64,000 nucleotides of DNA from Dentipellis sp. KUC8613 (GCA_002286715.1 NSJX01000058.1:91941-155940); one strand, 5' to 3'. Positions 12,032 to 23,707 are shown, counted from the stretch's first letter. Made by a program: numbers and translations. The notes: generated by a model not told the origin, from the letters alone.

Positions 12032-13526
12032 ATGGCACGCACCACTTCGTTTGCATCGCTCCTCTCGCTTGCCCTCCTTCTCGCCCCCTCCCTCCTCTCC
12101 GCCTCGGGCCCACTTCTCGTCAGCGCCGCACTTGCTGAGCCAGTACTCCTTATACCCAACGGCGGCGCGGATCCAGAGATCCTCAACGCGCGCAAAGTTT
12201 CGGCGCCCACGAAGCTCTCTGTCACTCCTGCGAAGTCAGCCACACCGGCGGAGGTGTCAGTAAAGGCTTCTGCCACACCGGTCAAAGCCTCCTCGGCTAC
12301 TCCAGTCAAAGCCTCCTCAGTCAAAACGACATCCGCAGCCAAAACGTCCTCCGCGGTCTCAAGGGCGCCCACAGCATCCCGCGCTGTCACGGCATCGTCT
12401 AAAGCCGCAGCCTCCACGTCATCACCCGTGAAAGCATCTTCATCTATTGGTACCAAAGCTTTTGCATCGAGGAGCGCCAGTGCAAGCAGTGCATCCGCAT
12501 CAGCCACTTGTGAGCATCTCCAACTATTCATTTTTTCCTCTGGTAACTGACACAAAATGGCCGCCCTAGCTTCCGCAGCGTGTGCTATCAAACGTGGTGG
12601 CACTGCGGGTGTCACTGCCGCGGCCGACTGTGGTACCTGCGACCCGTACGGCTTCCTCACCCATGTCCATTGCATGACATTGACATTTTACCCCATAGCT
12701 GCGACGACTCCTGCGACTCGAACACGCACGATTTCAGCGCACGCAGACGTCGCACTGTTCAAGAGGTTGCCAATGCTGCTGGGTTGCGTGTCGTCTATGG
12801 GAATGACACGAGTCCGTTCTTACCTGACGAAGACATGCGCCTGCGCGTCATCGCGGGCCGCACGAACGTGCAGCTCGAGTTCGACTGCAGCGCTACGAGC
12901 AACATTCCCAACGTCTGCGTAAGTCTCCTAGTCGAAGTTAGATTCGCTAGTCACAGAATCTTATCATTTCATATGATGAACAAAATAGCAAAATATGTGC
13001 TACGGGATCAATTGCCGCGGGCACCCGACCACGCTGACTCGCAACTCAGACACCAAATCGTGCGCCGCGGCGCGCAAGAACAATTCGTGCGGGAACGAGA
13101 AGCCGAATAGGTGCAGTGCAAAGTCAGGGTTTGCAGAAGACCACAATTGCGACGAGTACCCGTTCGCGAGCACGCTCGAGGGACAGAGTGCCGGCTCGGG
13201 GGGCTCGAATCCAGCTGTCACGCGTAAGTTCGAAAATTGTTTGTTTGCTGGCGTATGTCTTGCTGACGGTGGAGCTCTCAGGCTGCGTTCCTAGAGTTGA
13301 AAATGACAGTGAGTGGCCTCATCTGTGCATCATAATATGTTCTGACCACAGTTGTATCGTAGGGCAAGGCCATAAGCTCTCGACACTTTACAAGAAGATC
13401 AACAACGGCGATGTGTACGACGTCGTTCTTAGCTTCGGAGATGACGAGCCAGGCACAGGATACTGTGCACCAGATGCAGCAGACACGACATGCGAAACTT
13501 TGGTAGATTCACAGCAAGACAACTAG
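12032..13526 (+). CDS. Secreted NucA/NucB-domain deoxyribonuclease, copy B
   Basis: This is the paralog of the minus-strand gene at 7678-9193. It starts with a signal peptide (MARTTSFASLLSLALLL) in one long first exon. That exon also encodes a Ser/Ala/Lys/Thr-rich linker with repeated TPVKASS motifs, in place of the Pro/Val/Gln linker of copy A. The later exons align one to one: SAACAIKRGGTAG; CDDSCDSNTHDFSARRRRT; QNMCYGINCRGH; the catalytic-type motif NCDEYPFAST with LEGQ; the small exon RCVPRVEND; and a last exon starting RQGHKLSTLY. The stop is at 13526. The key Asp-Glu pair and the cysteines are conserved, so it should be an active secreted DNase. The first intron of copy A, after the signal peptide, is absent here. 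Confidence 0.85.
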
Positions 13527-13845
13527 ATGCTGTCAGATTCGTACAAAGGTGCCGGAATTAACAGGACAATTTGGGTACAGCTGTATGGTATTCAAAACTG
13601 CGAATGAAATGGACACCCTTATATCTCGAGTTTTTGAATGTATTGACATGATCTATCATCTTATTAATCGGAAGTATAATCAGAATCCTGACAAGGCACC
13701 CTATGAGGAAACCCTCGGAATCAAGACGGATTCCTAGGTCGCTGCTGATTGGTAGCTGCAGATATTGTTAGATCGTAATCAGCCAGGCATCTTGCCGTTC
13801 TCCTCACATACCAACGTCGACCCGTCTCTGAGACCAAAAGTTTCG

Positions 13846-14850
13846 ATGGCGATCACTGCTGTCATCTCTGTCGTCAAAACTCTCATCTCCGTAGGCTCCA
13901 CCGTATACGACGTCTACAAAGCTGCCAATGCCGGGGAAGAGATCACCCTGCAGGATGTCGTCCGTCTCCTCCAATCGTCCAACGTGCGCATCTTCGCCCA
14001 GCTCAACATCTCGCGCATTCAGACCGCGCGCGATCAGTTCTACTCTGTCAGCCTCCCTACTTTCACTGCGCAGTCGCGCATTCGGCAGGCAGATATAACA
14101 GGCCGCGGGCATCTCAAGCAGACGTACGACAAAATCAGGAATGACGAGGGGAAGGTCTGGGTCGCGCTACAGGACCTGAATTGGCTATTCCAGAACAACG
14201 CCCTGCACGTCGACGACTACCATTTCTTTGCGAGGATGATGACGCAGGCGTACGTGCTCGTGGTCCACATGCGCGCCGTAACCTTGCATCTACGCTCCGT
14301 CGAGCTCTTTGACAAGCTCGATCTGGATGATCGCCGCATGCTGGAGGAGTACCTCACGCTGGAGCTGTACCTCAAGCAGGGGATCTCGCAGCTCGCTGCT
14401 GCCGACAAGAAGGTGCGGTGTATGCGCCTCGATATGATCTCGCCGGTCGAGAAGATAGAGGTCCGTGATGGGAAGTGGTCACAGAGAAATTATGCGTGGA
14501 GGGACACATACAAGAAGTTGGGTTCGACTGCTCGGGAACAGCAGCTTGCGGCAGAGGGAACGGTAGCCAATTATGGCGACGCAGATGATGTATACCATGC
14601 CGCTCGGGAAGGGGTGGAGAGGAAGAGGGAGGAGAGAATCAATGGCGCGATGGGTATCTATGCGCGGCTGACAGGCAACAATTTGGATGTCGTGAAGAAA
14701 GGCTTGGGCGATATCCAAGGTGACGTCGAAAATAAAATCAAGAGAATGCAGGCAAGGGTGATAACAAGAGGAGGGAATACGGGACGAATCGAGGGAGGAT
14801 TTGGAATGGGGCGGCCAGGAAGGGGTGGATGCTTCCCGAGCGGGATCTAG
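13846..14850 (+). CDS. Uncharacterised helical protein
   Basis: I do not recognise this family. It is a single exon of 334 codons if translation starts at the ATG at 13846 (MAITAVISVVKTLISVG). An upstream in-frame ATG at 13765 would add 27 residues that look like leader. The N-terminal 20 residues form an apolar, amphipathic helix-like stretch with no clear signal cleavage site. The rest is predicted mostly helical: LDLDDRRMLEEYLTLELYLKQ, then charged helices (HAAREGVERKREERINGAMG). The C-terminus is glycine- and arginine-rich (GFGMGRPGRGGCF). It lies 320 bp downstream of NucA/NucB copy B on the same strand. No catalytic motif is visible. An intracellular, possibly membrane-associating role would be a guess. 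Confidence 0.7.
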   Translation: MAITAVISVVKTLISVGSTVYDVYKAANAGEEITLQDVVRLLQSSNVRIFAQLNISRIQTARDQFYSVSLPTFTAQSRIRQADITGRGHLKQTYDKIRNDEGKVWVALQDLNWLFQNNALHVDDYHFFARMMTQAYVLVVHMRAVTLHLRSVELFDKLDLDDRRMLEEYLTLELYLKQGISQLAAADKKVRCMRLDMISPVEKIEVRDGKWSQRNYAWRDTYKKLGSTAREQQLAAEGTVANYGDADDVYHAAREGVERKREERINGAMGIYARLTGNNLDVVKKGLGDIQGDVENKIKRMQARVITRGGNTGRIEGGFGMGRPGRGGCFPSGI

Positions 14851-15771
14851 AGAGGCAATAGACTCCAGGAATTAAACCCTCAGCATCTTGGATGAACAAC
14901 AGACACCGCGAGCCCAATCACTTACGCAAATAGACGGTGTACCGTTCGAAGTGTAATCGAAGATGATATCTTTTTCAGATCCCTCGCGGATATGCAGGAG
15001 AATGCCCTCGTCTTTCTCGGTCTCATCGCCGTGTACTGTACAATGCGGAGACCAGCAACTTCGAACTGCGTTCGTTGAATATTTCTTGAAGTATCATCAC
15101 TGTTGTGAATGTTCATGGCGAGAGCATGGGGCGAAGTAGTAAGAAAAGACATACGGGGCGCGAAGGGCAACCTCACTGGCAGCTGGCTTGACGGTGCCAA
15201 TCCAAACATCGGGCCTGAGGGAGGGTATAAGGAAGGCTGCGACGAATCGGGACAGCGAGGGAATCTCTGTATAAGACGATAGTCAGATATGTATCCTCGG
15301 AAGGAAACGCCTTTGGAGCATTAGAGTCGTAAAGACTTTATAACGGAGTCGGATGAAGAGGTTGTCGAAGAAGGATGGTTGTGTAAGTCATTCGGTGGCC
15401 TATTGGGCTGGCACAGAGGAATAAGCGACGCAAGACTCGAGACAATTCGGGGAGGGTGGAGATGTGTGACGGATTTGATACATTCTGCCTTTTGTCAACC
15501 GGCAGTCAGTGGGGAAATCTCAGACTCTCATGCAGCAAGCTTAAGTATCGGAAGGGTAAACTTCGAAGAAAGGACTGATGAGCAAATGTAAGAACGTAAA
15601 TACCTTATTATTAATGACCTGAAGACATTCAACGAAGTACACTGTAATAAAGAGTGAGCTGAGGGAAGATGAAATCAGAGTACTGTCAGCTTACCGGACT
15701 CGGAAGCGCCCGTATGACGAGCGCTTACCCGCCTCTGCCGCTCCTCTATCTCCTGAGACCTCTCCTCGTCG
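14851..15771. other. Intergenic; possible minus-strand exons of an unrecognised gene
   Basis: On the minus strand, 15150-15265 reads as LSRFVAAFL, then RPDVWIGTVKPAASEVALRAP, and is followed by the donor-like GTATGT. A second open stretch (14872-15035) reads HGDETEKDEGILLHIREG and ends at TAA 14872. Both look coding, but I could not join them with a consistent splice phase, so I list them only as a possibility. Confidence 0.25.
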
Positions 15772-17580
15772 TTGCCCACGATGGCAAGCACCTCGCATGG
15801 CACCCAAAAGCCTCATATGCCCTGCTTTGCCTACCCTCATCCCGCCTCGCACTCTCCGACACCTTTCACCTTCACCCGACGACACTTCTCGGTCAAGACC
15901 GTCCCCGACACCTTCCCATACGACGTCCCGACCGACAACGGGCTGCAGATCCACTACTTCGAGTTCCGAGGGAAGTGCCCACCGCCTTCAGACGTCGGGC
16001 ACCCCGGCGACGTCTGGCTTGACCTAACGCCGGGCAATTACGCGCTGTACGCATGCATGCACGCGCCGGGCCAGTGGGCGCGCTGGCCTGGCCCGCGCAA
16101 GGCGAAGAAGCAGATGTTCGCGCACCCGCTGCTCCCGGGGCGCTACCTCTGGTGCACACGCAAACACGTGCTCTGGTACACCTGTGACGGCATCCGCAAA
16201 AACGCGTCGCTGCAGATGCGCGGCGAGGAGGACGACTTTGGCCGCACGCGCCAGCGCGCCGTTGGCCCGACGGAGCGCGGCAGCGCACGCAACACCGAAC
16301 GTACGCGCGACGGAAATGCAGAGGCTCGTGTCCCCTTGCGCACGGCGTCCGAAGCGATTGCAAAGATCCTGGAGATGGAGGAGGAAGAACGCAGGAGCGG
16401 CCGCGAGCCTCTGCCCCCACGACGCAAGCGGAGTGCACCACCGCCGGAGGCGAGGAAGCGCGCGAGGACAGATGATGGTGGGGGTGAGGAGGGCGGGGGC
16501 GGCGATGAGGAAGACGACAGGGATAGGGATGCAGATGGTGAGCCCTCGCCCGAACCACCGCCGGCGCCAGCCCAGCCCCAGCCGAGGCCAACCCAACCCC
16601 AGTCCTATACCACGCATTCGTCTGCAGCTCCAATAACATATCCAATTTTCTCCGAATGTTCATCTTCTCTGAGTCAAGCGCTTGGGCCTCAGCCCTTGCT
16701 GTCCCCACCGCAGGCGGCGTATCCGCGCCCGCAGCAGCATTATCAACAACCGCATCCTCAACCGCACTCGCAATCGCAACCGCAACCGCAAGCTCAGCCT
16801 GTAAATCTACCTCATCATCCACCCGCTAACCCACAAAATCCCCCGTCTACTCGCCCAACGGCGTCCGCACCAGCGCCGTCATTATCCTCGGGACCCATTT
16901 CCTCGGGACCTCGTTCCCATCCCTCGGCCTCAACCTCGAGCAGCACAACCGCTTCAACACAAACAGCACCTCCACAGACCCCCCGCATCATCGAGCGCAC
17001 ACGCTTCCTCGAGCAGGAGGTCCTCCGCGCGCGCGATGAGGCGCGACGGCTGAGCGAGGAGAACCGGCGACTTAGTGCAGAGAACGCACGTCTCGCAGAG
17101 GAGTGTGCGCGCATGCGCGCTTCAGGGGGCGCACATAGCTCCGTGTCATTGGGAACGGGATTGGGAACAGGGGTGCTGGTGCCGGAGCTGGCGGGCGCAG
17201 TGCGCGATGCAATGACCAGTGCGCTGGGCTCGCGCGTCGGGCATTGTACGTGTGGAAGTTCGGTATGATTTCCCCTACGATCCGCTGATCCTCTTGCCTG
17301 GCAGTCCTCCAAGATGCTCAAGAGCAACGCGCTGCGAGGCTTGAAGCGGAGCACAAGCTCGGCGAGCTCCAGGAGCAGCTCAAGAAGGTGCGTCCTCTGC
17401 CCGCACCTATACTACACCTGCATGCTGAGCAACGTGTCTTCTTAGATCACGCAGGCGTTTCAGCTGGGCGCGAACATGAATCATGCTCCACATTCTGCGG
17501 GCGGGGGTGTAGGTATGGGGAATGGTGCCCTGCATACGCCGGGGCCAAGTCCGAGGATGGGTGTGTCGGATGCTGGGTAG
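15772..17580 (+). CDS. Pro/Gln-rich coiled-coil protein with a conserved N-terminal domain
   Basis: The function is not known. Residues 1-145 look like a folded domain (PDTFPYDVPTDNGLQIHYFEF; HPGDVWLDLTPGNYALYACM; RYLWCTRKHVLWYTCDGI) rich in Trp, Tyr and Cys. A basic PPRRKRS stretch, possibly a nuclear localisation signal, comes next, followed by an acidic Gly/Asp segment and about 200 Pro/Gln/Ser-rich residues. A coiled coil follows (RFLEQEVLRARDEARRLSEE, with heptads to about residue 450). Two introns follow (17248-17304 and 17389-17445, approximate). They join to HFLQDAQEQRAARLEAEHK, ITQAFQLGAN and a glycine-rich tail ending at TAG 17578-17580. The ATG at 15781 is an alternative start. The layout suggests a nuclear scaffold or transcriptional regulator; this is inference. 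Confidence 0.7.
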
Positions 17581-18917
17581 GTTGGGTTACGGTCTGGATG
17601 AGGTGACGATTAGGGGGGAATGTAATACTTATGCATGGTTTCGCACTGTGAGCGATGTAATGGTCTCCTGGTATTATTACTTATAATTGTTGTACGAGAA
17701 TATGAATGAGAAGTAATTGTTTCACTGGCATTTGCCACTCTTCGGAAGAGATGGACTTCACTTACTCAAGAGACATGACTATGCGACACTAGTACTACCT
17801 GGCGAAGATCTTCCACCTGCTATGAAATCAGCGCATATTCAGATGGCTTGCGATACAGTTTATTAACCGTGAAAGTTAGATATTGTATCCCATCTTCCAT
17901 CGCGTCTGGTCGAAGTCAGCCGGTGCCACACCCACCTGTCTACCTGACAGATGCTGGCAACTGTAGTCCCGGAGGGGACAGAAATCAAACATTGATATGC
18001 CGTACGTCGGTGAAAACGATGTCAATATGAGATATCCCCATTCTTTTCTTGATAACGCGGTAAATTGAATACGGGAGCCGCTTCCCAGGGCCAAGGTGGA
18101 TCATGTGCTCGTCACGCCGTTGTCTCGGAGCTTGAGACGTCCATACAATGAAAACCCACCTGCTTTTTTAAACTGCGAAGCCTATGCGTAGAACAGACTG
18201 GTCTGCCTTGGAGGAACTTTGGGATGGATAGTTGTCGGGGTAATACCGTGCTGAGCTTTTGACAACTGAAGTCATCCGATTGACCATCAAGGCGTTTCGC
18301 ATACGACCCTCGGCCTGCAATCGGAGCGTCGACCCTCACATATACGACGACGGAAGGAGTAAGGTCACGTCTTGATCCATTGGTATAACGCGACAAAGCT
18401 GAACAGAACAAGAGCGGGCGGCCCTAAACCGAGAACACGTGACCACGACACGGCGAACGACAACATGAACGTGAATATCGACGTACGAAACCCCAACAAA
18501 TCGATCTTGAAAGGCAGAATACGCCTATGAGCCAGCGAACCACATCCCGAAGCAGGAGACGCAAGAAGGGTGGGGAAAACGATTAGATAAAGGATGGATA
18601 ACGGTAGGAAACCGAGCGGGCGGGCGACAGGATGTGAGAACGCGAACGAAGAGTGAATCGAAGCGAAAGACAGGGGTACCGCTGATGGATACACAAATGC
18701 AATAACAGATAGCGACAGGATGGACACGGAAGGGGCACGAGGGGCACGAGCGAATAATAAACAACAATCCATACCATAACAGACCACACCATACGAGAGT
18801 TCGAAATGAGGGAGGGGGCGACAAGGAGTCGCGAGTTATCTGCGCGACGGTGATGAAACAAGATATGGCACAGCAAAGAAGAGTTAGTGGGGAGTATGGA
18901 TGATGGAGAATCCGGAG
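17581..18917. other. Intergenic region, no gene seen
   Basis: This gap separates the convergent 3' ends of the genes at 15772-17580 (+) and 18918-21180 (-). Open frames here (for example 18365-18787, -) are hydrophobic and random-looking, without motifs or plausible introns. Part of it must be 3' untranslated sequence. Confidence 0.5.
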
Positions 18918-19550
18918 CTACGTGGCCTGCTTGGCAAGAAGCCGTCGCTTCGACTCCGCAAGCTCGCTCGGGCCCATCCGTGCCACGGCTGCCCACGCAA
19001 CCGCATGCTCACGCTCACAATGCCCGATGAGGTCGCCCCACGCCGCTTCCTTCGGGAAGCCCACGACAGGTGCGCCGTGGTCTGCTTGTTGACGCGAGCT
19101 GTGGATGATTAATGAGTTCTGCACATCACGATAATCCTTGAAGGGAGTGAAAGAGGACATACAGGCACATCCGACAGAGCAAACGGTCGCCCTGCGTATC
19201 GTACACCAGTTCAATCTGTTGCTTCCCGATCTTCCCGCCCGGGCTCTGCTGGCTCGACGAAGGGGTTATGTCATCGCCTTTCGCATCCTGCATCCCGGAA
19301 GGTGCGGCCTCGGGCTGCTTCGGCGAGTCAGCGGGGGCAGATGTAGGCGTCGGGAATGCCGCCTCGGCAGGAGGTATGTCGCCCTTTGAGTCACCCTCGT
19401 CAGGAGGCGAGAGACGTCGCTTCTTCGTGGGTTGACCCTGGTCGAGTGAATCCTCTTCACGGTCGCGTGTATTCCCTGACATGGCGCTATTGAGATCCGG
19501 AAGCGATAGCATTTGTTGCTGCTGTTGCTGTTGCGATTGCTGCTGTTGCG

Positions 19551-19594
<44 letters not shown>

Positions 19595-21180
19595 ATTTGT
19601 CGCTGTTGCTGCTGTTGCTGCTGGTCGTCCGACGGCATGAGCGGGAGGAGTGTGAACGCCTCAACCATGTCGTCGGTAAGGTCAATCACGTTACTAGACT
19701 GCTCCGGTGGAGCGATGGCCGCTGCATGGCCGCATGTGCATGACTCGCGGATCTGACGTGCACACATGGTAAGCATCAAGCGGTGGAAGGGATGGAAGAG
19801 AAACACGTACCTGCTGCAGCTTCGCCTCCGCCTCCTGCAGACGCCGTTCCGCCTGCATCCTCCGCGCCTCTTCCTCCCTCTTCTCGAAAAGATCTGTGGA
19901 CGCATGAGCTGCATGGATCAAATGGGGAGAAAAGCGAACGTACACGTCGCAGAGCGCACTTCGCTCTCCCGACTCATGGCGGCGGCCATCTCGGCACCCA
20001 CCAACGCACCGCCATTCGCGCCCACGCTCTCGCCCTCCTTCGCCCTCCACATCCCCGCAAGCGTGCGGTAATTCCTCTCCAGCTCGCTAAAGCGGCCCTC
20101 CAGCTCCCGCTTCTCCCGCTCGACGGCCTCCAAGCGTGCCCGTTCATTCTCCCACGTGCCCCGCTCAACCTCGAGGCGGCGCATGTCGTTCAGGAGGCGC
20201 GTGTGCTGCCCCTGGAGCGTGCTGTGCATGTGGACGACGCCCGCGAGCTCACGCTGCACGGTGGACACGGTGATGTTCCAGGTCTGCTCGAGGAGCGCTT
20301 TCGTCGGCTGGAGGAGCTCGAAGGCGGCGAGAGTGGGGTCGGCGAGGGGCCCATTCGGCGGCTGGGCCGGGCGACGGCTGGATCCCTGATGCGATTGGGG
20401 CTGGGAGGGACCAGGCGGGTGCTGCGTGTGTTGTGGATGAGACGCGTGAGATTGGGATGGGTGTGGGCGGGGAGGTGCTTGCATCTGCTGTTGCTGGGCA
20501 CGCTGCATTTGCATGTGCTGCTGCTGAGCCTGCTGGTGTTGTTGTGATGCCGCGGCATCGGATGCGCTGCGCGAGCCCTGCGGGTGCGGCACGACGCGTC
20601 CCTGAGGTTGTGGAGGCCGAGGCTGCTGGTGCAGATACACCGGCTGCTGTTGGACCTGTTGCCGCGGCTGGTGTTGTTGCTGTTGCTGCTGGTGCGGATG
20701 CTGCGGGTGCTGCTGCGATTGAGGCGGCATCGCCATCGGCAGCGATGCGCGCTGGCTCTGCCGAAGCTGTACCTGCGGGTACGCACCGGAGCTCGCCTCA
20801 GCGATATTCGGCATCGAGTGTCGGTATTGCGGGACTTGTGGGGGCCAAGGCTGCTGGTGCTGTTGCTGCTGGTGCTGTTGCTGGAGATATTGTTGCTGCT
20901 GCATGTGTTGCTGCTGGGCGTGATGGTGGTCAGGATGTCCGGGGAATGTGTTCCCGACGTGCGTGTTCGCGGGCGACGACCCGTGCGCGGAGGGCGGAGG
21001 CGTCGGGATTGGGCCCGCTCGCGGAACCATACCCGACGACATTGCGTGTGAGTTGGTGGGTCCAGGATTCACGTTGACTTGGGACTCGTGGTTTGGGCGT
21101 GGTTGCATGTGTGCATGCTGGTCTGATAGAGCGGAGGGAGGACGCGACGAGGACGGATGCGGCTCGTTTTGATTTTGCAT
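18918..21180 (-). CDS. Polyglutamine, coiled-coil protein with C-terminal Cys/His cluster
   Basis: I infer a transcriptional regulator. The first exon (from ATG 21180) encodes a Gln/Pro/His-rich half with many short Gln runs. After it comes a coiled coil (LLNDMRRLEVERGTWENE, then REKRELEGRFSELERNYRTL) that continues across an intron into DLFEKREEEARRMQAERR. The third exon begins IRESCTCGH and includes VIDLTDDMVEAFTLLP, a Q14 tract (CAG repeat) and the basic TKKRRLSPP. The last intron (about 19105-19165) splits a Cys/His cluster: LLCRMCL before it and GHCEREHAVAW after it. This gives a C-x2-C and H-x4-H set that could bind zinc, and the protein ends LLAKQAT at 18918. The spacing between the pairs is longer than in a classic C2H2 finger, so the zinc finger is tentative. 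Confidence 0.7.
19552..19593 (+). repeat. Pure (CTG)14 trinucleotide repeat
   Basis: Fourteen uninterrupted CTG units (CAG on the coding minus strand) encode polyglutamine in the gene at 18918-21180. Imperfect CAG/CAA repeats continue on both sides. Confidence 0.95.
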
Positions 21181-22158
21181 CTTTCCTGGAGCAGAATAAA
21201 CGAGTATTCTGCCTAACTACCGAATGTATACGGCTTTTGAGGAGGAGGAAGAGGAAGAAAACAAGAACAGGAGGGAGAGCAGGGAGCCTCAGTTTGCTGC
21301 CGCGCGGTGACCTGCCTTTACGTACAAATCTCGGGCAAAAGCGCACTGAGGTCAAATCTGCGCGGGATTGCGCAAATACAAGCTCGAGTGTGGCTGCTTT
21401 CAACAAGCACCTGTTACGCAGTGTCTTTGATGATGTACACCTCTAGAGACGCGATACATTATCCAATCGAAATTTTACTCCATGACAGTGACAGTACTGA
21501 GCGAGCTTTCTGCGGACGCTTTGTAGACGGAGACCTGAAATTAAAAGTTACACGAAAGCATTCCGCATTTGGCTTGTTTCGGACCGACCACGTTTTAGTC
21601 CTCCACTAGTAGTCTAAACCCCAGGTTCGACTCACGGACGTACTGTATCGATTCGACCACTACATATCCTCCGATGAAGCACACGCCAACACTGTATGTT
21701 TCAAGAAATTTTGAATCTATTTTTTGTGCTGCGTTCGACTTGAGTCCCTCTCATAAAACGAGGACGTCCCTTGGCAAGACCCGTCATCGAAACTAATCCG
21801 TCTGTCACCATCATCTGAACAGTGAAGAACACCGTGGTATACGGTATAGCCTGCGCACGGAGTGAGATAGCCCAACAGAAATCTTCATAAGTACTACTCT
21901 TTGGTCATTCGGGGAATCGCTTCTGACATTCTGCTACAGGACATTCGACACCTTGTTCCCGGGAACGAATTGGCACCGCTTCACGCGCAACCGGTCGCGA
22001 ACATCGGAAGCACTCCATTGTTATTTCTCCTTTAAGATGACGTGCCGCAAAAGAAAGATGTTGTAGGAACGTTTCTTGCGGGGAGAAAGGTTTTTCACCA
22101 AGGTACGTATGATCTACGATAGATTTATTGCCGAAGTGTTGACATGGGATGGATCAAG
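21181..22158. other. Intergenic region, no gene seen
   Basis: This is the upstream region of the polyglutamine gene and the downstream region of the But2-C-like gene. I saw no coding exon, RNA gene or repeat. Confidence 0.5.
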
Positions 22159-23007
22159 TTACAATGCCACCCCTGTCAAAGACGACCTCTGCCTCAAGAA
22201 AATGCCTACATGTCGCAGAATTACGAAGTGAGTGGTTTGAGAGTACGGCGTAGTGTTGGCGTATTGAACTCACCTAATAAATTGTTCCGCGGATTCTGCC
22301 ACAGCTCAACGTGACAGCCCGAGTCTGACTGATCATCCCGCTGCGCGCACGCAAGCTCAAACGTAAAGAACTCTCCCCACCGACACTCCCATTCGGCCAT
22401 GAAAACGGACGTGCGAGGTAGAAGGGACACTGTTCCCATGAAGTCCTTCCGACGAGGACGTGTTTGCCATGAGAGGGACGACGGCTGGAGGCGATGCCCA
22501 GCGTCTAGCATCCACACATTCAACGTTGTGTTGGTGGTAAGCTCGCCGTTTGTGTCTGTGAAGCCTTCGAAAGCGAAATGCAACGAGCATCGCTCATAAC
22601 CATAGTCCACAGCACGGAATTGGGCGATGGAGGATACCTGTTACTTGTGTCGATGTCTCAGCCGCACAGGACACAAGGGACACACGCACCTCGGGAGTCA
22701 CTTCGAAGTGGCGGATCTCAGGCGAGACCGAGCCGATCTTCGTAAATCGCTGGAGAGCATCGTCATCCCACACTCTAGAAGGGTCGGCTTCACTGATCTG
22801 CGTCAACAGGAAAGGATAGGTATCGAAATGGCGAGTCGCTTCATCTGCCGGGTCGTAGTGGATCTTATCCAGACCGATGTAGGTCGACGGCCGTTCGAGA
22901 ATATCTTGCGGTCTTGGAAAAAGCGCGTTGCTGTACGAAGGAGGCGTGAAGAGGAAGGCATTTGCGACCGTGCAGATTATGGTGACTATCAAAGCGGCGA
23001 AGTGCAT
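22159..23007 (-). CDS. But2-C-like secreted or membrane-anchored protein
   Basis: The start MHFAALIVTIICTVANAF is a signal peptide or signal anchor. Exon 1 runs through DKIHYDPADEATRHFDTYPF and EIRHFEVTPE. Intron 1 (about 22642-22691) joins it to VSSIAQFRAVDYGYERCSLH. The domain continues with LNVWMLDAGHRL, SLSWQTRPRRKDFMGTV and FTFELACAQ. A last small exon joins NNLLG to IFLRQRSSL, with TAA at 22159. The pattern of an [IV]-[AS]-Q-F-R-x-x-D-Y-G-x-E-x-C-x-L core followed by Trp-Arg-rich strands is typical of the many basidiomycete proteins annotated as ubiquitin 3 binding protein But2 C-terminal domain. The biochemical role of these proteins is not established. The family call is from memory of its consensus. 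Confidence 0.65.
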
Positions 23008-23387
23008 TGACGAGAGCTTCGCAGGGGTTCTAGTGTCACCTATGGAATGTGATGAACATGACGGGGCTCGAGGCTGGGTATGTCATTTACGAGTATCATC
23101 GTCTTGCGGCGAGGGTGGGATCGCGTCAGTCGGCAGCAACGTATACTCCTGTGTCATAAAGCACAAAGCAAGGCGGTAGAAACAACGATGGTGGAAGAGC
23201 AACGGGCGTGGTTTATGTTGAAAGACGTGCAATCTCAATCAGGATGTAGCAATGTATCAAGGGTGTAGAGTAGCTGTCGTCGGGTGCTCTACTCACATGG
23301 CTTCCAAACATATCTTTCCCTCAGTTTTGCGCGCCCCTTTCCGTGCAGAGAGCGCCCATCGTATGCCAGGGTCGCTCGGAGTGCCAA
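23008..23387. other. Short intergenic stretch before the transposon
   Basis: Upstream region of the But2-C-like gene up to the left end of the transposon. I see nothing else in it. Confidence 0.5.
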
Positions 23388-23423
23388 GCATCAGTAAGTG
23401 ACGCAGAGCCTGAGGGAGCCTGA
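23388..23423 (+). repeat. Left terminal inverted repeat of outer transposon
   Basis: It begins GCATCAGTAAGTGACGCAGA and matches the reverse complement of the right end, with some substitutions and a small gap. Short CTCTCAGG repeats follow it up to about 23470. Confidence 0.6.
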
Positions 23424-23707
23424 CACAGGCTCTCTCAGGCTCTCCCAGGCTCTACGAGGGCTCTCAGGGTCCCAGACGCCAGATGCTCGATGTTTCGCGC
23501 TCAGGGCTTTCGATGAATTCGCCTGCAGGCCTTCAGACCCATCAGGCTTCAGGCTTCCAGGGTTTGGTGTCAGGATTAGACCATGGGACCAGCATTCACG
23601 TATTTTTCTACGACAACATATCTGTATCTACAGCCTACTACTACGTGTTCTCTTGCACTGGGTACCTTGTTCATTTCTGGCAAAATTATGAGTTCCGGGC
23701 ACCACAG

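Noticed and set aside
15893..16822. 309-codon open frame antisense to the Pro/Gln-rich coiled-coil gene
   Set aside because: It is a shadow of the plus-strand gene, whose conserved domain and coiled coil are convincing.
18365..18787. 140-codon hydrophobic open frame (-)
   Set aside because: The hydrophobicity follows from composition. Overlapping frames are equally open and there is no start context or motif. It lies in a probable 3' untranslated region.
19481..19756. Plus-strand frames reading poly-Cys or poly-Leu through the CTG repeat
   Set aside because: They are a by-product of the CAG repeat, which encodes polyglutamine on the minus strand.
23398..23700. Short open frames next to the left end of the outer transposon
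   Set aside because: The sequence is subterminal repeat of the element. No protein features are seen.
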